64,000 nt of DNA, from assembly GCA_032027005.1 (NCBI GenBank), contig JAVSMW010000005.1, positions 62,001 through 126,000 on the forward strand. The letters run 5' to 3'. Origin of the DNA: JAVSMW01 sp032027005 (lineage in GTDB: Bacteria; Bacillota; Thermincolia; Thermincolales; UBA2595). The position numbers and the translations under genes were made by a program. Shown piece by piece: positions 61,437 through 64,000 of the stretch. Under the pieces are notes generated by a model that had not been told where the DNA came from, did no database searches, and was given only the letters and a program-made list of their open reading frames with translations. Position 1 is the first letter of the stretch. The number at the start of each line of letters is the position of its first letter.

Positions 61437-61893
61437 TCCTTTCCTGCACTCAAGTACAAACAAGATAGAAGAGCGCAAGCATGTTTGTTAAAGCTCCCTT
61501 TTATGACAAAATAAAGAGGAAGTAACCGCTATGTCACTAATTGATGCCTTTGCTGCCTCGCCAAGGTTTCCAGTTGATTTGATTATATCCTAAAAAGGCA
61601 GCAAGTGCCCACCAATTTTTCTTAAAACATGACGCAGAGTTTGCAGAGCGTGAACTTAGAGACGCAGAGAGAAAGTGCTGCTAAATGGAGTGGATAAAAA
61701 AAGAAAAAATCCAATGCGCTAAGCCTTGAACATAAGGTACAATCTGAAAATTCTCTGCACGTCTGTAATCTCTGCATCATCTTTTAACCCCCGTGTCTTT
61801 TCATCCCTGTTCATCCGGAGCTAAATTTTATTTTATTTTTATTCTGTCAATCCCCGGGAATCCAGGTTGCATACCAATTCAATTATGATATAA
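61437..61893. other. Repeat-rich gap
   Basis: No gene supported. Holds R2 copy 2 (61578-61637), GACGCAGAG runs, and the ATCTTTTAACCCCCGTGTCTTTTCA block (about 61778-61803) shared with 8311-8335. Confidence 0.65.
61578..61637. repeat. Dispersed repeat R2, copy 2
   Basis: Near-identical to 59046-59105; after ATGACGCAGAG the similarity shifts to the island at 8117-8335, so R2 seems to be a mosaic of shared modules. Confidence 0.75.
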
Positions 61894-61925
61894 TAAAAAA
61901 GTGGAAAGAGGCTATTCTTTCCACT
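61894..61925 (-). terminator. Terminator of the small secreted-protein gene
   Basis: On the minus strand GTGGAAAGAATAGCCTCTTTCCAC folds with a perfect 8-bp stem, followed by TTTTTT. Confidence 0.8.
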
Positions 61926-61976
61926 CGATAAGGGCAAGTTGTTACTCGATGCCGGATTTAACAAATTGCTCTTTAT

Positions 61977-62426
61977 TTATTTTTTATGGATTTTATTAAC
62001 TAACGGATCCTGTTCAAGAAATCCTGCGTCTCCATTGGTCTTAATATACAAGACTTTAATATTGCCTTTTTCCCATTCTACTTTGTCTATTCTGAATTTA
62101 TCCTTTGTTTTTTCTACGGTATCTGGGCTATTCATTGCCTGTTCTACAACATTCAGCCATTTTTTCTTGACATCGTTCAGATTTAAACCGTTCGGATCCA
62201 ATAAACCTCCGGTTATTTCCTTGCCTTGAACAACAACTTCTGTAATTTTCAAGTTGTGTTTATTGGCAAATTTAGCAACATCTTCAACAGATTGAGCGGA
62301 CTCAAATTGAATTTTAGACTCATTGACAGGTTTGGAGATTTTCTCATTAGCAAAGACTGTATAAGCCGAAATGACAATTAAACAGATTGACAATACAATT
62401 AATCCTATGACTTTAATATTTTTCAT
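61977..62426 (-). CDS. Small secreted protein of unknown function
   Basis: 149 residues from the ATG at 62426 (GGAGG 8 bases upstream). A clear signal peptide or single anchor (IKVIGLIVLSICLIVISAYTV) ends in VFANEK, a good signal peptidase site. The mature part is charged, with EVVVQGKEITGGLLDPNGLNL, no cysteine, and a helical middle. No family recognised. It is the second gene after the Cys-containing secreted protein at 62450 and may be co-transcribed with it. Confidence 0.7.
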   Translation of the reverse strand: MKNIKVIGLIVLSICLIVISAYTVFANEKISKPVNESKIQFESAQSVEDVAKFANKHNLKITEVVVQGKEITGGLLDPNGLNLNDVKKKWLNVVEQAMNSPDTVEKTKDKFRIDKVEWEKGNIKVLYIKTNGDAGFLEQDPLVNKIHKK

Positions 62427-62449
62427 CACTTATTCCTCCATTCTTTAAA

Positions 62450-63118
62450 TTATGAGGAGTACGAATCTCTATTGGGGCAACGGTCACCGTCAGTCCAAGA
62501 ACCGTTGACGAGCCAAGTATTTGAATAAGGGTGCAGGGTACCATCTGCTTTATAAACTGTTCCGCGAATGCAGTAGTTAGTGCTCCCACAGGTCCATCCA
62601 AGAGGGTCGCTATGTTCCCCTACAACATAAGCCGTACCTATCAAGTTTGGCAAACCATTAGGATAGTAATAAAGAGTTCTGGTGAAGGTCACAGAATTTT
62701 GAATATACCCATCTGCAACCGCTTCTTCACCCCATTTTTCAGTATGTATATCAATGTGCTTTTCACCACTATCCATATCTAAATCCGCATTTACACATGT
62801 AGACCACCAAGAAGTAATTGACCCACTATTCATAACTTGGTCGAAGTGCCATTCTTGTTCAACACACCAGCCTCCACCTTGCCCGGAATCCCGAGCAACA
62901 ATTGCATCCTGTGAACTCCAGTTACCAATATAGGTATATGTCGCAGAAGTGGCTCCAACACTAGCCGTTCCGCTGCCTGAACACGGTACAAACTTCGTCG
63001 TGCCCTGACAGTGATCCCGGTCACATGTAACGTAAGCCTGGGCAGTACTGGTTCCAAAAACAAGCATTAAAAGTAACATCACTGCAATTGAGAAACGATT
63101 TAACCTTTTTTTCAACAC
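62450..63118 (-). CDS. Secreted Cys- and Trp-rich protein of unknown function
   Basis: 222 residues. Signal peptide LNRFSIAVMLLLMLVFGTST-AQA with a typical AQA cleavage. The mature protein has nine or so cysteines (CDRDHCQG, PCSGSG, GGWCVEQEW, STCVNADLD, TCGSTNYC, RCPNRD), many aromatic residues and a beta-rich, Asp/Ser-rich look, suggesting an extracellular disulfide-stabilised domain. DLDMDSGEKH could bind Ca. Not recognised. GGAG lies 9 bases before the GTG start. Confidence 0.72.
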   Translation of the reverse strand: MLKKRLNRFSIAVMLLLMLVFGTSTAQAYVTCDRDHCQGTTKFVPCSGSGTASVGATSATYTYIGNWSSQDAIVARDSGQGGGWCVEQEWHFDQVMNSGSITSWWSTCVNADLDMDSGEKHIDIHTEKWGEEAVADGYIQNSVTFTRTLYYYPNGLPNLIGTAYVVGEHSDPLGWTCGSTNYCIRGTVYKADGTLHPYSNTWLVNGSWTDGDRCPNRDSYSS

Positions 63119-63187
63119 ACTAAATCTCTCCTTTCGATTAAAAAGATTGATATCTGATTGCTCTAGTTTTCTTGGTAATCACCCCCT

Positions 63188-63574
63188 TTATTGTTCTTTT
63201 TTATTTCTGTGAGATCTATAATTGTTACATTCTAAATACGACTGGAGGATAATCATCAATACTGCTACTCCAAATGATGTCGCTCCGCTTTCATCACTTG
63301 AACTTCCCAGTGTAAATACCAAAATAATTGAACCAACTATAATAATTACACTTCGTACGATTAGTGGTAACACCACTCCTTTTAATTCCATAGTGATTAG
63401 CGTACTAATACCAACCAAGATTAAGAATAATAGTGATATAAATGCCGCAAGACTAAAAATATGATCAGCACCTTCAAATTTTACCATGTCAACACCGTAA
63501 AATATTCCGACAGTTATTATTGCTAAAAGACCGGAAATTAACGGATATAGAGCGTAAAGAATAAGTTTTTTCAA
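63188..63574 (-). CDS. Small membrane protein, four predicted segments
   Basis: 128 residues from the TTG at 63574, which follows AGGAGG by 7 bases (a GTG at 63598 is less likely). Hydrophobic segments at about 3-27, 40-60, 70-88 and 97-115, then a basic tail NNYRSHRNKKEQ. No family recognised. It heads a small group with the two secreted-protein genes downstream on the same strand. Confidence 0.68.
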   Translation of the reverse strand: MKKLILYALYPLISGLLAIITVGIFYGVDMVKFEGADHIFSLAAFISLLFLILVGISTLITMELKGVVLPLIVRSVIIIVGSIILVFTLGSSSDESGATSFGVAVLMIILQSYLECNNYRSHRNKKEQ

Positions 63575-63590
63575 AACTTGACCTCCTATA

Positions 63591-63815
63591 GTGCGCACGT
63601 TGTGCGCTTCATATATATTTCATAGAAATCATCGCTCCTGCGATGCGATGTAAGACAACCGACTTACCTCACGCGAAAGCCTCGGGGGACAATCGCATGT
63701 CGGTAAAGTCGGATTAGGTAGCAAGTGCTGTCGAGTAGCCTGGCGAGTCAGGCCATATATGGTAAAGCCTGTGGGCTGCTTCCGGGTCTGTGGCTGTGGG
63801 ACGCTCCAATAATCT
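63591..63815. ncRNA. Highly structured intergenic element, possible ncRNA
   Basis: About 225 bases without an ORF, higher in GC than its surroundings and full of nested hairpins: GTGCGCAC-type palindrome (63591), ATCGC/GCGAT (63630), CCGACTTACC pairing with GGTAAAGTCGG (about 63661 and 63701), CCTG/CAGG, CCATATATGG, AGCC/GGCT and the ACGCGAAAGCCTC segment. It fits no riboswitch or RNA class I can name with confidence; the strand is unclear. Confidence 0.45.
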
Positions 63816-63917
63816 TAATCATAATTGTATTAAATAAACTATGAGATTGCTATAGACCTTTATCAAAAAGGCATTATAAGCCCACAAAAAGTCCTTTTCC
63901 TTTATCGAAAATCTTTT

Positions 63918-63950
63918 CAAAAAAAATGCCCTTGACTATTCAAGAGCATT
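63918..63950 (-). terminator. Terminator of the right-edge gene
   Basis: On the minus strand AAATGCTCTTGA-ATAG-TCAAGGGCATTT forms an 11- to 12-bp stem with one G-U, followed by TTTTTTTT or close. Confidence 0.75.
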
Positions 63951-63952
63951 TC

Positions 63953-64000
63953 CTATACACAATACTTTGCCTTAAATTCCCTTACCTTTTCAAGGGTCAT
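63953..64000 (-). CDS. C-terminal fragment of an unidentified protein
   Basis: A minus-strand frame enters from the right edge and ends TLEKVREFKAKYCV-stop at 63953, immediately before a strong terminator. Only 15 codons are visible, so the frame rests on the terminator position. Confidence 0.4.
   Translation of the reverse strand: MTLEKVREFKAKYCV

Noticed and set aside
63654..63750. c-di-GMP (GEMM) riboswitch
   Set aside because: ACGCGAAAGCCTC and GGTAGC recall the class, but the CACGCACAGGGCAAACC part is absent and no plus-strand gene follows.

Overview
The window looks like part of the chromosome of an anaerobic, spore-forming, low-to-mid GC Firmicute, probably a Peptococcaceae/Desulfotomaculum-like clostridium. 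The signs are an alpha/beta-type small acid-soluble spore protein, a T-box leader, a hybrid-cluster protein, a tungsten-type aldehyde ferredoxin oxidoreductase, a UbiD decarboxylase, a cytoplasmic molybdopterin enzyme and a reductive-dehalogenase-like protein. No rRNA, tRNA, CRISPR array or recognisable transposase was seen. Two single N positions (about 8186 and 15155) point to a draft assembly. Almost all genes lie on the minus strand.

Region by region. (1) 1-15000: a branched-chain amino-acid operon read right to left (ilvD, ilvB, ilvN, ilvC, a second ilvB, leuA, leuC, leuD, leuB, cimA). It sits behind a sigma-A promoter and a T-box leader with a probable Leu (CUC) specifier, just downstream of aspartokinase lysC. 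cimA implies isoleucine from pyruvate and acetyl-CoA. (2) 15200-22120: an orphan, RiPP-like maturation locus: a cobalamin-binding radical SAM enzyme, a PqqD-like peptide chaperone, a PqqE-like radical SAM enzyme, a phosphotransferase-fold kinase, an M23-type protein without signal peptide, an Ala-rich candidate substrate, and two very short reading frames sharing the C-terminal motif NPHGAGGSxPLNK. (3) 22120-29500: a thioredoxin/thioredoxin-reductase fusion, a spore protein, a Met/Gly-rich CCHC protein, queG, hcp with a Crp/Fnr-like operator, a HAD phosphatase overlapping thiD, and a thioesterase. (4) 29500-53300: an accessory catabolic region with two operons whose promoters are near-copies of each other and carry the same AACCAAA-N2-TTTGGTT operator; a TetR regulator lies between them. 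One operon encodes beta-oxidation enzymes and an amidohydrolase-type decarboxylase. The other has eleven genes: UbiD, acyl-CoA ligase, AOR, radical SAM, TAXI-TRAP transporter, MmgE/PrpD, molybdopterin oxidoreductase plus Fe-S subunit, old-yellow-enzyme and MFS exporter. The next gene is a BenE-like permease, so a carboxylic, possibly aromatic, acid is the likely substrate. (5) 53300-64000: mixed genes (tandem P-loop ATPase, GAF/HD-GYP, RdhA-like protein, deoC, a MntA/HepT pair), a decayed secreted propeller gene, small secreted or membrane proteins, dispersed repeats and a structured intergenic element.

The most notable points are: an in-frame UGA that replaces a [4Fe-4S] cysteine codon in the Fe-S subunit (true start 38687), followed by a SECIS-compatible hairpin, so the protein is a candidate selenoprotein of a kind I do not recognise; the paired micropeptides next to the orphan radical SAM locus, whose shared tail differs mostly at synonymous sites; and the duplicated promoter/operator modules that tie the two catabolic operons to one TetR regulon.
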